Positions 1 to 9,332 are shown, numbered from the stretch's first letter. The stretch: 21,009 nucleotides of DNA from Euryarchaeota archaeon RBG_13_57_23 (GCA_001800675.1 MGVW01000058.1:34082-55090); one strand, 5' to 3'. Numbers and translations: made by a program. Notes: generated by a model from the letters alone, not told the origin.

Positions 1-331
1 CTCCATATCATGTCCTCCGGGAATGTCGCACGGACTCCGCGCTTATCTAGATTATGACGTAAGAGAACCGAGGGAACGGCGCCATCAAATCTTAAGTACG
101 AATCCGTCAATACCAATCAGGTCAGTCGACACCGAAGGTGGAGAGAATGATGAGGCGCTTGGACTTATCTGAATGCAGTTCGCCTCTCGCACTCCTCCTG
201 TTGCATGGTGGAGCGGGCGTACAGGTCGGAAAGGACCTTTCTTGATTCTTTGCAAATTGACTAGCTGTAAACCTCTTGATTGATGCTTGAGCGCTTTTCC
301 CTCAAGTCCGCGAACGAAGAAGGTGAGGATC
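1..331. other. Upstream region of the methyltransferase operon, no convincing gene
   Basis: No convincing gene is visible. At the extreme left a minus-strand start is possible: ATG at 4-6 with GGAGG at 14-18 (about 7 nt spacing), which would be a divergent gene leaving the window; only two codons are inside. A TTAAG-type TATA candidate lies near 90-97 and would give the operon a leader of roughly 200 nt. Inside that leader is a perfect 13-nt palindrome at 229-241 (GAAAGG-A-CCTTTC), which could be an operator. A 32-codon frame starts at 147 after a purine-rich stretch and ends at 245; nothing else supports it. No cobalamin riboswitch core was recognised. Confidence 0.4.
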
Positions 332-979
332 ATGCAAGATAAACAATCGATCTTGAACGAGCTGGAGAATGGTGTGAAGAACCTGCAGCAGGAAGTGGCT
401 GTGGAAGCTGCGAGGAAGGCCATCGCTGCAGGCGTGAGCCCAGTCGAGGCGATAGAACATGGGCTCTCGAAGGGCATCCGGGAAGTGGGCGAGAAGTTCG
501 CCCGGAAGGAGATGTTCGTGGTCGAGCTGATCTACGCAGCGACGATCATGGAAGAGGCCATCAAGGTGCTGGAACCGGCGCTGAAGACGAGCAAGGAGAA
601 GCGGAGTTCAGCTGGAGCGGTCGTCCTCGGGACAGTGGCAGGGGATATCCACGACATCGGCAAGAACCTCGTGAGAATCATGCTGGAAGCTGGGGGCTTC
701 GAGGTCCACGATATCGGAAAGGACGTCCCGACGGAGAACTTCGTTGGGAAATCCAAGGAAGTGAACGCGTCTCTCGTGGGCGCCTCGTCGCTCATGACCA
801 CCACGGTCCAGGTGCAGAAGGAGCTCGTGGATGCGCTCCGGGCAAGGGGCATCAGGGCGCCGATGATGGTCGGCGGAGCAGCGGTCACGGACGAGTGGGC
901 GAGGGAGATCGGCGCGAACTACGCATCCGACGCGAACAGCGCAGTCGTTATCGCGAAGCAGCTCCTGGGGAAGAGGTGA
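332..979 (+). CDS. Corrinoid (B12-binding) protein of a methyltransferase system, MtbC/MttC-like
   Basis: A 215-residue corrinoid carrier that would hold the cobalamin cofactor and shuttle a methyl group between a substrate-specific methyltransferase and an acceptor-side methyltransferase in the cytoplasm. Residues 1-90 form the helical cap typical of the family (B12-binding 2 domain). Residues 94-215 are the Rossmann-like B12-binding domain, with D105-x-H107-x-x-G110 supplying the lower-axial histidine ligand, S153-L154 and the G181-G182 turn. The length is normal for the family. I chose ATG 332 because AGGTGAGG lies at 321-328 just before it; an earlier in-frame start at 287 has no such signal. 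The stop is followed within 6 nt by the start of the MttB-family gene, so the two are almost certainly co-transcribed and translationally coupled. Which methyltransferase subclass it serves cannot be told from sequence alone. Confidence 0.93.
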   Translation: MQDKQSILNELENGVKNLQQEVAVEAARKAIAAGVSPVEAIEHGLSKGIREVGEKFARKEMFVVELIYAATIMEEAIKVLEPALKTSKEKRSSAGAVVLGTVAGDIHDIGKNLVRIMLEAGGFEVHDIGKDVPTENFVGKSKEVNASLVGASSLMTTTVQVQKELVDALRARGIRAPMMVGGAAVTDEWAREIGANYASDANSAVVIAKQLLGKR

Positions 980-984
980 TGGGC

Positions 985-2445
985 ATGGCGGAGAGCATGA
1001 AGATCGGGTCGCTCGGAATGAAGAGATTCAAGGTGATGGACCCAAAGGACGCAGACGCCGTCCATGACAGGTCACTCCAGTTGCTGGAGAGGATGGGGAT
1101 CAAAGTCTCCAGCGGCGAAGGAAGGAGGCTCCTCAAGGAGGCGGGAGCGGACGTCAACGACAACACTAAGATCGTCAAGATCCCGGGCCGCCTGGTCGAG
1201 GAGATGATGGCGAAATGTCCTCACCGGATCAAGATGGGAGCGAGGAACAAGAAGAACGATTTCGTCCTCGACGGGAAGCACTGCTACACATGCACGGACG
1301 GAGTGGGAGTCGCCACGATCGACCTGGATTCAGGAGAGAGGAGGCCCTCGACGCTCAAAGATGTGGCCGACACGGCCAGGATCGTCGACTACCTGCCCAT
1401 GATGCACATGTACAACCCGCTCGTGACGCCTCTTGAGGTGCCGAAGCACGCTCACACGGTTTACGAGTTCTTGGCCTCGTTGGAGAACTGCGAGAAGCAC
1501 TTCACGACCGGCTCGACCTACAGGCGCGAGGAGGCCGTGTACGAGATCAAGATGGCCGCTGCAGTCGCGGGTGGCATGAAGCAGCTCAAGAGGAGGCCGA
1601 TAATCTCGACCCTCACCTGCACTACGAGCCCGATGGACCTCGGGCAGACCACCGATGCAGCGATCGAGTTCTCAAGGGCCGGATGTCCTCCTCATTTGAT
1701 GGCGATGCCTTTGATCGGTGCGACCGCTCCGATGACTGTCGCAGGAGCAGTGGTACTGGGCAACGCACAGATAATCGCTCTCGCGACGGTCCTGCAGCTA
1801 GCAGCTCCAGGTTCTCCGCTATGCTACAGCACTGAGCCGATGGCGATGGACGTCCAGAGCGGCCTGTTCGAAGGACTGTTCCCCGCGGCGGACATGGTGA
1901 GGGCCGCGCATGTGCAGATGGCCAAGTACTACAAGATCCCGATATTCGTCGGAGGGTGGGGGACATGCTCGAAAGCACCTGATGTTCAGGCTGGTTACGA
2001 GAAGGCGTTCTCCGCGTTCATCTGCTATCTCTCGGGCGCGGACATGACCTCCGGTCCTGGTCTGCTGGAGAACTGGACCGTACTGAGTTACGAGCAGCTC
2101 ATCATCGACCACGAGATGTTCACGATGATGGCCGATATGCTCCAGGGGTTCAAGGTCGATGACGACACGGTGCCCATGGATGTTATCATAGAGGTAGGGC
2201 ACGAGGGCCACTTCATGGGGAAGAAGCACACCCTCGACCACTTCAGGCGGATGTGGCAGCCAATGGTCACGGACGGTCAGACCTACACGACCTGGAAGGC
2301 CATGGGCTCGAAGAACGCGGTCGACCACGCGAAGGACAAGGCCAAGGAGATCCTGAGGACGCATACCCCGGAGCCTCTGGCAGCCGACCTGAAGAAGGAG
2401 CTCGGTCAGATCTTGGCCGAGGCTGAGGCGAACATACCGCGGTAG
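985..2445 (+). CDS. MttB-family corrinoid-dependent methyltransferase (non-pyrrolysine)
   Basis: A 486-residue member of the trimethylamine methyltransferase family (COG5598), a TIM-barrel enzyme that transfers a methyl group from a quaternary or tertiary amine-type substrate to the Co(I) of its partner corrinoid protein, encoded immediately upstream. The C-terminal family signature GHEGHFMGKKHTLDHFR starts near residue 405 and is followed by the usual W-x-P and helical tail. The methanogen MttB enzymes carry an in-frame amber (pyrrolysine) codon near residue 334; this frame has no internal TAG, and its only TAG (2443-2445) is the terminal stop. It therefore belongs with the non-Pyl members, which include glycine betaine, carnitine and proline betaine demethylases, so the substrate is open. 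ATG 985 is preferred because GAGGTG at 973-978 is well spaced; ATG 979, overlapping the upstream TGA, is the alternative. Confidence 0.92.
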   Translation: MAESMKIGSLGMKRFKVMDPKDADAVHDRSLQLLERMGIKVSSGEGRRLLKEAGADVNDNTKIVKIPGRLVEEMMAKCPHRIKMGARNKKNDFVLDGKHCYTCTDGVGVATIDLDSGERRPSTLKDVADTARIVDYLPMMHMYNPLVTPLEVPKHAHTVYEFLASLENCEKHFTTGSTYRREEAVYEIKMAAAVAGGMKQLKRRPIISTLTCTTSPMDLGQTTDAAIEFSRAGCPPHLMAMPLIGATAPMTVAGAVVLGNAQIIALATVLQLAAPGSPLCYSTEPMAMDVQSGLFEGLFPAADMVRAAHVQMAKYYKIPIFVGGWGTCSKAPDVQAGYEKAFSAFICYLSGADMTSGPGLLENWTVLSYEQLIIDHEMFTMMADMLQGFKVDDDTVPMDVIIEVGHEGHFMGKKHTLDHFRRMWQPMVTDGQTYTTWKAMGSKNAVDHAKDKAKEILRTHTPEPLAADLKKELGQILAEAEANIPR

Positions 2446-2548
2446 AAACGCGCTCGCTCACAAACCACTTACACTTATCTTTCATATTCAGACGGAATCA
2501 CGTCGGATCGAGGGGGGCAGCTCACGTGCGTGATAGAAATGGCCGGGA

Positions 2549-2571
2549 GCACAGGAGCGCGTCACCTGTGC
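2549..2571. terminator. Candidate hairpin between convergent genes
   Basis: A 7-bp perfect stem (GCACAGG at 2549-2555 with CCTGTGC at 2565-2571) and a 9-nt loop sits 10 nt beyond the rubrerythrin stop codon and about 100 nt beyond the methyltransferase stop. Position between two convergent genes suggests a transcription end point, but no strong T-run follows on either strand, so this is tentative. Confidence 0.3.
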
Positions 2572-2581
2572 CCTTTGGGTT

Positions 2582-3085
2582 TCAGAACCTCTTGTAAGTG
2601 GACTTCTTGGCGTTGCAGATCGGACATAGGTCGGGACCTTCGCCCTCGCCAGTGTAGCCGCAAACTGGGCACACCCAGATCTGCGCAGTGCTCGCGTCCT
2701 TCCCATCTTCCACGGCCTTCTTGGCCTCTGCGTACATCTTGGCGTGGACCTTCTCAGTCTCGAGCGCCCAGAAGGTGGATCGTATCGCGCCCTTCTCGTC
2801 CTGCAGCTCCGCGACCGCTTTGAACGCGGGGTACATCTCGTCGACCTCGTAGTTCTCCCCGTCGATTGCGTGCTGAAGGTTCTCGGTCGTCTTCTGTATC
2901 TGGCCGAGCGTGCGCCAGTGGTTCGTCGCGTGAACCCTCTCGGCGTATGAAATGGCACGGAACATCCTCGCGACCTGGGGTTTCCCCTCCTTATCAGCCT
3001 GATCGGCCCAGATGCTGTACTTCATGTGGGCCATACTCTCTCCGGCATAGGCATCGTTCAAGTTCTTCTCGGTCATCTTGCGCAT
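2582..3085 (-). CDS. Rubrerythrin
   Basis: A 167-residue rubrerythrin, a cytoplasmic non-haem di-iron peroxidase that protects anaerobes by reducing hydrogen peroxide with electrons passed through its rubredoxin-like tail. The ferritin-like four-helix part (about 1-130) shows E16, E49-x-x-H52, E93/E97 and E111-x-x-H114 as likely di-iron ligands. The tail holds the rubredoxin-type iron site C139-P-V-C142 and C154-P-I-C157. Length and order match the classical family. ATG 3085 is chosen because GAGGAG precedes it by about 5 nt; a TTG 15 nt further upstream is less likely. A TTTAAG box lies at 3135-3140. The gene is convergent with the methyltransferase operon and divergent from the hydrolase-like gene. 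It indicates an anaerobic or oxygen-sensitive host. Confidence 0.95.
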   Translation of the reverse strand: MRKMTEKNLNDAYAGESMAHMKYSIWADQADKEGKPQVARMFRAISYAERVHATNHWRTLGQIQKTTENLQHAIDGENYEVDEMYPAFKAVAELQDEKGAIRSTFWALETEKVHAKMYAEAKKAVEDGKDASTAQIWVCPVCGYTGEGEGPDLCPICNAKKSTYKRF

Positions 3086-3134
3086 GATTTCTCCTCTCAA
3101 CTCTAGGAAGTCGACATTCTCAATAGACGGGACT

Positions 3135-3140
3135 CTTAAA
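3135..3140 (-). promoter_or_regulatory. TATA box for rubrerythrin
   Basis: On the minus strand TTTAAG is preceded by a purine-rich BRE-like GCGAAATC. A start about 24 nt downstream (near 3110) would leave a 25-nt leader containing the GAGGAG ribosome site. Confidence 0.55.
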
Positions 3141-3185
3141 GAGATTTCGCCGTGTTGTGTGGCTGGGCCCGGAGGAGAGCAACGG

Positions 3186-3192
3186 TTTCATA
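3186..3192 (+). promoter_or_regulatory. TATA-like box for a leaderless gene
   Basis: TTTCATA ends exactly 24 nt before the ATG at 3217, so transcription would begin at or beside the start codon. No ribosome-binding site is present, which fits a leaderless mRNA. Confidence 0.45.
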
Positions 3193-3216
3193 CCCAGATA
3201 GCAATCAGCCGCTCAC

Positions 3217-3765
3217 ATGGACCCGCTGATGCACATACTGCTGCCGACGCTGTTCCTTCTGGCGATCAGGCTGGACCCGAAAATGGTCATCCTGCTCGCG
3301 CCGTTCACGATCCTGCCTGATTTCGATGCGGCGTTCGGGCTCCACAGAGCACTGTTCCACAGCTTCGTGCCAATCGTGATTCTCCCGGTCGCGCTGATCA
3401 TCTACTCGAAACTGAAGCGACCCGAGTGGATGCTTGGGGCGCTGCTCGTCCAATTCTATCTCGCATCCCACGTCGTGCTAGACCTGGGTGGCGTCGCATT
3501 CCTTTGGCCCTTAGTCGAGGACCAGATGTACTTCGAACCCATCGTTACGTTCAACCTCCAAGGCGGCGTGAACTTCGACATCGACGTCGAGTACGGCTGG
3601 AAACCGTACGAGCCGATGACGACCACTCAATTCATTTCCGAGAGCGGTTTCGCGCTCATCTTCCTCGGGGCATTGATGGTCGTCGTCTTCAGAAAGGAGG
3701 CACTCGGTGCGGCCCGTGGAGCCTGGAGAATCATCGGTGACACTCTCTCGCGTCTGAGACGCTAG
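3217..3765 (+). CDS. Membrane-bound metal-dependent hydrolase-like protein (DUF457/YdjM-like)
   Basis: A 182-residue multi-pass membrane protein. The motif pattern L33-P34-D35, H43-R-x-x-x-H48-S and S84-H85-x-x-x-D89 resembles the YdjM/DUF457 family of membrane-bound predicted metal-dependent hydrolases, where the His and Asp residues at the membrane face are thought to bind metal. Hydrophobic segments cover about 5-20, 24-34, 50-63, 71-92 and 143-158. The region 100-140 is polar and lies between the last two membrane parts. The substrate is unknown for the family. It stands alone: rubrerythrin is divergent upstream and a 200-nt gap follows. The start is supported by the TATA-like box 24 nt upstream rather than by a ribosome-binding site. 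The family assignment is from motif memory and is moderately sure. Confidence 0.75.
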   Translation: MDPLMHILLPTLFLLAIRLDPKMVILLAPFTILPDFDAAFGLHRALFHSFVPIVILPVALIIYSKLKRPEWMLGALLVQFYLASHVVLDLGGVAFLWPLVEDQMYFEPIVTFNLQGGVNFDIDVEYGWKPYEPMTTTQFISESGFALIFLGALMVVVFRKEALGAARGAWRIIGDTLSRLRR

Positions 3766-3907
3766 GTGGTAGAGGGCGGGGCGTGGCACATGGGAGATAT
3801 TTAAACTCTTTCAGAATTTTGAATAGTTGGATTTTCGAAGAATGCTGGCCATTGCGGACCCCTTCAAGCCAGTAGTGAAATCACATTCGAGAACGAGGAC
3901 TTCTCGG

Positions 3908-3915
3908 TTTATATA
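3908..3915 (+). promoter_or_regulatory. Strong TATA box for the large surface protein
   Basis: TTTATATA is a textbook archaeal TATA element. Initiation near 3938-3940 would give a leader of about 28 nt before ATG 3967. A second AT-rich TATTTAAA-like stretch lies near 3797 and may be an additional, weaker promoter. Confidence 0.65.
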
Positions 3916-3966
3916 GCCACGGGGCGAGTAGATTCCTCATACCAGCTAGACAGGGCTCCGGTACCT

Positions 3967-6900
3967 ATGTCGAATGTCTCTTCTGTTGATCCATTCGAGA
4001 GCAGCAAGAGCTTTGTGCGCACCGTCGCATTGATCGCGATAGCTTCATTCCTTTTCCTATCACCCTTCTCTCCCCTTCTCGGGCCGGTCTCGTCCGATCC
4101 GGGGTATGTTAACAACGGCGACGACACCAGAAGCTATCTCTGGAACTTCACGGACCCCGCCGACTACATCGTGACCGATGCCTCCGTATCCGGAGGCTAT
4201 GGAATGCTCGAGTTCGTCAACGAGTCGATGATTGACAACACGAGCGCGATGTTCAGCCTCGGGACCATGGTGAACATCGATTCGACATCATTCGAAGACT
4301 CGCTGGCAATCGAAGATCCTTCGGTGCCCATCACGAACTTGGTCATTCAGCCTGGACTGGACGAAGGTGAGGACCTGCGCGTGGAGATGGAATGGCCTGC
4401 TTGGAACACCGAGGGGGGCACGCTGAGCATCGACTCAGAGAGTACGAGAGAGATGAGGATCTTCCTACGGTTCAATCTCTCAGCGATACCGACGAACGCC
4501 ATCATCAAGAACGCGACAATCGGACTGTGGATGACCGCTGGCAAACCGATGATTGTTGACTACGGGATCTATCCCCTGAACGCGTCCTGGAATGTCAGCT
4601 CCGCCAGCTGGTCCAGGATCGATGCGACCCACTACTGGATGCACCCAGGCGGTGACTACGTCACGGAGGCGTTCTACAGAGGCCTGTTGGAGGACAGGGT
4701 GGGCTGGCACACCATGGATGTATCCAGGCTTGTCGACCTCTGGGTCCGCGGGGTAATCCCGAACAACGGGGTCGTATTTGTCCCAGTGCCGTCGGTAGGG
4801 GATGCCGAGAAGACCTTCAATAGCTGTCACGACAAGAATGACCCCGAACGCAGACCGAAGCTCGCCGTCAACTACACGATTGGCGAGGCTGTGGGCGTCT
4901 TTGAATCGCGAGTCCTTGGGGCTGGCACGAATGCCACTTTCACTTACGCGAGTTGGTCTCACAACTCCACTTCATTGGCCGCCGATGAGTTCTCCGAGCC
5001 TGCGCTGTCGAGCAGATGGAGCTGGATGAATGATCCGTTGCTGTTTGGAGGGAGCTACAACTTCGACAGGACAGGATGGCTCAACATCACTGGGAGTCCC
5101 TCAACAATCCTCGAAGACACGAACGTGACGGGCAACCTCCTCTACCAGAGCATCGCAGGCAACTTCAGCGCATCCACCAGCCTGCAGGAGAGATTCACCG
5201 CGAACACCATGGGTGCTGGTCTTCTAGTGTACGGGGACCGCCTCAGCTGGCTCGCGTTGATCAAATCCGGGTACGGTGTCGATGGCTCCATCATGGCCAT
5301 GGTGTCGGAGGGCGGCGTGAGCAGGGTATTGACGAACACATACTGGGGCGGCCTCGACGGCGCCCATCTGCGTATCGAGAGGAACGCGACCTCGTTCCAG
5401 ATGTTCGCGAGCACGGATGGGCAGTCATGGACCCTGGTCTCAGTCTACGACCCGCCTTACGGATTCATGGAACGACTGCTCGTAGGACTATGCGTCTTCT
5501 CTGGAGGGGCCTCCTCAAGCCCGATTGCGGAGTTTGACTTTCTCAGGGTCTTGCCTGATGGACAGGTCACGGGGCTCGAGATGAGGGTACGCACCGGAAA
5601 CTCCACCCTGCTCACGGATCCGTCTTGGGGTCCGTGGGGGTCGCCGGTAGGTCCGAGTTCAGGAGCCTCTATCGGAGAGACGGGCAGGTACATCCAGTAT
5701 CAAGCCACATTGGGAACACAGTGGGGGTGGCTCTCGCCCCTGTTCTCCAGCTTCACATGTTACGAAGAGAGGTTTCTCGACTACGGGACCATAACGATAC
5801 CTGAAGTCAACCCAGTCGACCTGCTGGTCTGGCAGTCGATGGAGGTCACCCAGGTCATCGACAATGGCACCGTCGAGTACCTCTATTCGACGGACCACGG
5901 TAACTCGTGGTCGACCCTCGGGTTCGGCTCGAGTTTCCCATTGACGCTCACAGAGTCGTCGCTCATGCTGCAGGCAGTGCTGCGCTCGTACGACACGCTC
6001 AAATCGCCCATGATCGACACCATCGAGCTGATGTATGCAGTCTCCGTGTCATGGTTCTACGTATCAGCTCCAGCCACGGTGACCGCCGGACTTCCGTTCC
6101 TGGTCGACATCGAGGCACGCGACCCATCGAACAACATAGCCACTTCGTGGAGCGGAGACGTGACCCTGCACGCACTTGATGAGACCGGTAGCCTGCCTTC
6201 AACGAGTGAAGTCTACACGACCTTGGCAAGCGTGTCATCTGGTGTGTGTACGGTCACTAACCAACGGTACGATGTCGCCGAAATCATCCGAATAAGCGCC
6301 AACGCAGGCGGCGCCTGGGGCTTGAGCGATCCGATCACGGTCCAGCCAGGGCCTGTGGCGAGCATAGTCTTGGAGCCGGACAACGATACGATGCTCGAGC
6401 ACACCAGCCTAGCGTTCACGGCCACAGCGTTTGACTCCACGGGCAACGTCATCCCAACAGCGCAGTTCGCGTGGACGGCTGAGCAATCTCTCGGTGTCCT
6501 GAACAGCGCAACGGGCAGCACAGTCCTCCTCACGGTCGGAGAGTATGACACCGGAGGCATTCTGAGCGTCTCGAGCGCCGGTGTGACCGTCTTGAGGATG
6601 ATCCAAGTGCTTCCGTCCAGGCTCGCACCCGTCTTCGACGCCGCCCTTCCCGACCAGACAAGGCCCGAAGACTATGGGGAGTGGACCCTGGACATCACGA
6701 ACTATGTCTCCGACGCCGAGGACACGGACTCGATGCTGAGATGGTACGCAACGAACGAATCGGTGATAGACGTCCGAGGCGAGAACAGGACGGGTAACCT
6801 GATCATGACATTCTCGACGATAGAGAACGCATTTGGTATTAACATCCTGAACCTCTTTGTGGTCGACTCGGACGGCATGAGGACTTCCGCACCGCTGAGT

Positions 6901-9045
6901 GTGGAGATCGAGTCCATAAATGACGCCCCGATGATCGCACACATAGAGCCCATTGTGGTGCACTACGAAGTCCCCTACACCTATGATTTCACTTACTACA
7001 TCCATGACCCGGATGACGTTCTAGAGGATTTGGAGCTCAGCGTCGATGACGCGAGCGTTCCGTACACGACCGTAACCGGCTTCCTAGCAAGGTTCAATTT
7101 CCCTCAATCGATGATGGGCAGCAACCATACCGTCGTCGTCATCGTGACGGATCCCGGGCTGCTGTCGGACACCGTGCAGGTAGTCGTCAGGATCACGGAC
7201 GATTTCGTCCCCACGCAACTGGATGCGCTCCCGAAATTGGTCCTGAACCAGGGCGCGACCCTGGCGGACTGCGTCTACCTGCCCGACTACTTCATTGACC
7301 CTGAAGGAGACATCCTCTACTACGCGTCCGGACACGCCCACGTGACCATCGAGATCAAGCCGGACCGCTATGTCAATGTCACTGCTCCCAGCGATTGGTT
7401 CGGAGTCGAGTACATCATCATCCAGGCCACTGACCCAGATGGCGCCAGGGCCGAAGGGATCCTTCAGGTCACCGTGCTCTGGGTTGACCTGCCGCCGACA
7501 ATCGGAGACGTGCCCGACCTGATGGTCAAGTACGACGAGCGTTACGAGTTCGACATTTACCCGTATGTATACGACCCGGACGACCCGGTCGAAGAGCTCA
7601 TAATCACCGCAGACGACCCGCACTGCACCTTCATGGGTAGCGTCATGGTCGTGCTCTATCCGTCTGCGATGATGAACACGGTGAACCCCGTGGTCATCAC
7701 GGTGACCGGGGAGAACGTGAGCATCTCATGCCGGATCAACATCACAGTCTCCGACAACTCTCCTCCGCGGGTGCGCTCAGGCTACCCGCTCCCGGACCAC
7801 TCGTTCCAGGAAGATCTACCGATGCAGTACCCCCTGACACAAGGTCTGGACTATTACTTCACAGACGCGGAGGACCTTGAGATGGCCGGCTTCGAGGCGT
7901 TCACCCTGTCCCCCGAAGTCAATGCCAGCGCTTTCAAGACGGAATCGAATGTCTGGAAGGTCGAGTTCACGACGACCCCCAACTACTTCGGTACGTGCGA
8001 CCTCGTGCTGCGTGGTCTGGACAGCGACGGGGCCATCGTGGAAGAGATGGTCACGCTCGAGATAATTCCAGTGGCCGACGCACCGTTGTTGGACCTGCCG
8101 GATTCATACAGAGCCGTCGAGGGCCAGCAGATGATACTCAACATAGAGCAGTTCGTGACCGACCCCGACTCGTTCTTCGAGAGCGGCGATTTCACGTTCG
8201 AGCTCCGAATGGTTTCCGCGCTCGTGAACATGCAGGACTACACAGTCTGCATCAGCCTCTTGCCCGGAGCGCTCGTGCTCCAATACCCAACCGGGTTCCT
8301 CAGCGATCACGTCGGGGAGATCGTCATAGAAGTGAGCGTGACGGACCAGAGCGGCAAGGTCGCGAGAGACGACTTGCGCATTCTCATCGACAAAGCACCC
8401 AGCCCGCCGGGACAGGACGACTCGTGGCTTTGGCTGGCGACCGCCGTCGCGATTGTGGGAGGCGCCTCAGGCATGATAGGGGTCGCCTGGGTGAGGAGAA
8501 AGGAGCCTTTCGTCGTCCAGGACCTGATGCTCATTCACAACGACGGATTCCTCATAAGCCGTTACTCCCACCACCACGAAGGCGAGATCGACGAGAACAT
8601 ATTGAGCGGCATGCTCACGGCGGTCCTTGGCTTCGTCGAGGACTCGATGAGCTCTCAACACGATGGCCTGAAGTCGTTCGGGTTCAGGGACTACCGCGTC
8701 GCCGTCGAGAGGGGCGAGAGGTGTTTCGCCGCCGTCGTCTACGAGGGAGACGCCCCTGAGGACCTCGGGAAGTCACTGAGCGGATTCCTGGGCACGGTCG
8801 ACAGGATCTACAGGAAGAAGCTCGCGCAGTGGACCGGGGACATCGACACGGACTTCGCCGGCATGGAAGTGCTGATGGGAGCGTGGGTCAAGGAGCACTC
8901 GAAGAAGGGAAGCAACGGGGACACAGCTATCTGGCAGACCCGAGAGCCTAAGAAGAAGGTAAAGCCGAAGAAGGTCCAGGTCGACATGATATCCGGAGAG
9001 CAAGCCGGCGAGAAACCCGCAACTGCGGAGAAGAAGGGCCCGTAA
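3967..9045 (+). CDS. Giant membrane-anchored surface protein with cytoplasmic sensor-like domain
   Basis: A 1692-residue predicted cell-surface protein. Residues 17-40 are an export signal. About 115-305 resembles a DNRLRE/CBM96-type beta-sandwich (ending in the typical RPKLAVNY). About 338-528 resembles a concanavalin-like DUF1349 fold. About 690-880 are two Ig-like domains, and about 887-1476 are roughly six cadherin-like/VCBS-like domains with acidic D-P-D-D and D-A-E-D turns likely to bind calcium. Residues 1487-1509 are a membrane helix followed by RRK. Residues 1510-1620 (beginning VVQDLMLIHNDGFLISRY) look like a longin/roadblock-type fold, and the tail is lysine-rich. The architecture suggests an adhesin or substrate-binding protein coupled to a cytoplasmic regulatory domain; the sensing role is inference. 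N-glycosylation sequons (N-x-S/T) are frequent. Start 3967 follows a strong TATA box. Confidence 0.88.
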   Translation: MSNVSSVDPFESSKSFVRTVALIAIASFLFLSPFSPLLGPVSSDPGYVNNGDDTRSYLWNFTDPADYIVTDASVSGGYGMLEFVNESMIDNTSAMFSLGTMVNIDSTSFEDSLAIEDPSVPITNLVIQPGLDEGEDLRVEMEWPAWNTEGGTLSIDSESTREMRIFLRFNLSAIPTNAIIKNATIGLWMTAGKPMIVDYGIYPLNASWNVSSASWSRIDATHYWMHPGGDYVTEAFYRGLLEDRVGWHTMDVSRLVDLWVRGVIPNNGVVFVPVPSVGDAEKTFNSCHDKNDPERRPKLAVNYTIGEAVGVFESRVLGAGTNATFTYASWSHNSTSLAADEFSEPALSSRWSWMNDPLLFGGSYNFDRTGWLNITGSPSTILEDTNVTGNLLYQSIAGNFSASTSLQERFTANTMGAGLLVYGDRLSWLALIKSGYGVDGSIMAMVSEGGVSRVLTNTYWGGLDGAHLRIERNATSFQMFASTDGQSWTLVSVYDPPYGFMERLLVGLCVFSGGASSSPIAEFDFLRVLPDGQVTGLEMRVRTGNSTLLTDPSWGPWGSPVGPSSGASIGETGRYIQYQATLGTQWGWLSPLFSSFTCYEERFLDYGTITIPEVNPVDLLVWQSMEVTQVIDNGTVEYLYSTDHGNSWSTLGFGSSFPLTLTESSLMLQAVLRSYDTLKSPMIDTIELMYAVSVSWFYVSAPATVTAGLPFLVDIEARDPSNNIATSWSGDVTLHALDETGSLPSTSEVYTTLASVSSGVCTVTNQRYDVAEIIRISANAGGAWGLSDPITVQPGPVASIVLEPDNDTMLEHTSLAFTATAFDSTGNVIPTAQFAWTAEQSLGVLNSATGSTVLLTVGEYDTGGILSVSSAGVTVLRMIQVLPSRLAPVFDAALPDQTRPEDYGEWTLDITNYVSDAEDTDSMLRWYATNESVIDVRGENRTGNLIMTFSTIENAFGINILNLFVVDSDGMRTSAPLSVEIESINDAPMIAHIEPIVVHYEVPYTYDFTYYIHDPDDVLEDLELSVDDASVPYTTVTGFLARFNFPQSMMGSNHTVVVIVTDPGLLSDTVQVVVRITDDFVPTQLDALPKLVLNQGATLADCVYLPDYFIDPEGDILYYASGHAHVTIEIKPDRYVNVTAPSDWFGVEYIIIQATDPDGARAEGILQVTVLWVDLPPTIGDVPDLMVKYDERYEFDIYPYVYDPDDPVEELIITADDPHCTFMGSVMVVLYPSAMMNTVNPVVITVTGENVSISCRINITVSDNSPPRVRSGYPLPDHSFQEDLPMQYPLTQGLDYYFTDAEDLEMAGFEAFTLSPEVNASAFKTESNVWKVEFTTTPNYFGTCDLVLRGLDSDGAIVEEMVTLEIIPVADAPLLDLPDSYRAVEGQQMILNIEQFVTDPDSFFESGDFTFELRMVSALVNMQDYTVCISLLPGALVLQYPTGFLSDHVGEIVIEVSVTDQSGKVARDDLRILIDKAPSPPGQDDSWLWLATAVAIVGGASGMIGVAWVRRKEPFVVQDLMLIHNDGFLISRYSHHHEGEIDENILSGMLTAVLGFVEDSMSSQHDGLKSFGFRDYRVAVERGERCFAAVVYEGDAPEDLGKSLSGFLGTVDRIYRKKLAQWTGDIDTDFAGMEVLMGAWVKEHSKKGSNGDTAIWQTREPKKKVKPKKVQVDMISGEQAGEKPATAEKKGP

Positions 9046-9332
9046 GGCGCCCATCTTATCTCGGCAACTCTCGGCAGAAGACACATCACCTCTGAGTTGC
9101 AGCCGATCACGCTCTCATTGGGGCATTCTGCAGGACGAGCGCAGGCATCCGCTCAGGTGCGGCCCAGCTCCATCTGATGTTATTTTTGGCATTGATGACA
9201 GCACCTTGTGCGTGAGCGGGTGGTCCAGCGTGCCTCGACCAATCCACTGACAGCATGTCGCCTATCAGTATGAGAAAAATGAGAACAGTTGTGGACCGCG
9301 ATGGGCCCACATTTGAGAGGTTTGGGGCCGCC
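9046..9332. other. Gap between convergent surface-protein genes
   Basis: No gene seen. The stretch separates the 3' ends of two convergent genes; a T-rich run near 9180-9187 could serve as an end point for the plus-strand transcript. No repeat or RNA structure was recognised. Confidence 0.4.

Noticed and set aside
147..245. 32-codon ORF in the leader of the methyltransferase operon
   Set aside because: Only a purine-rich stretch supports it; the composition and the short hydrophobic run are not distinctive enough for a gene call.
2443..2445. TAG at the end of the MttB-family gene as a pyrrolysine codon
   Set aside because: It lies at the normal C-terminus after the family tail, and reading on gives antisense of the rubrerythrin gene. 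The enzyme is full length without readthrough.
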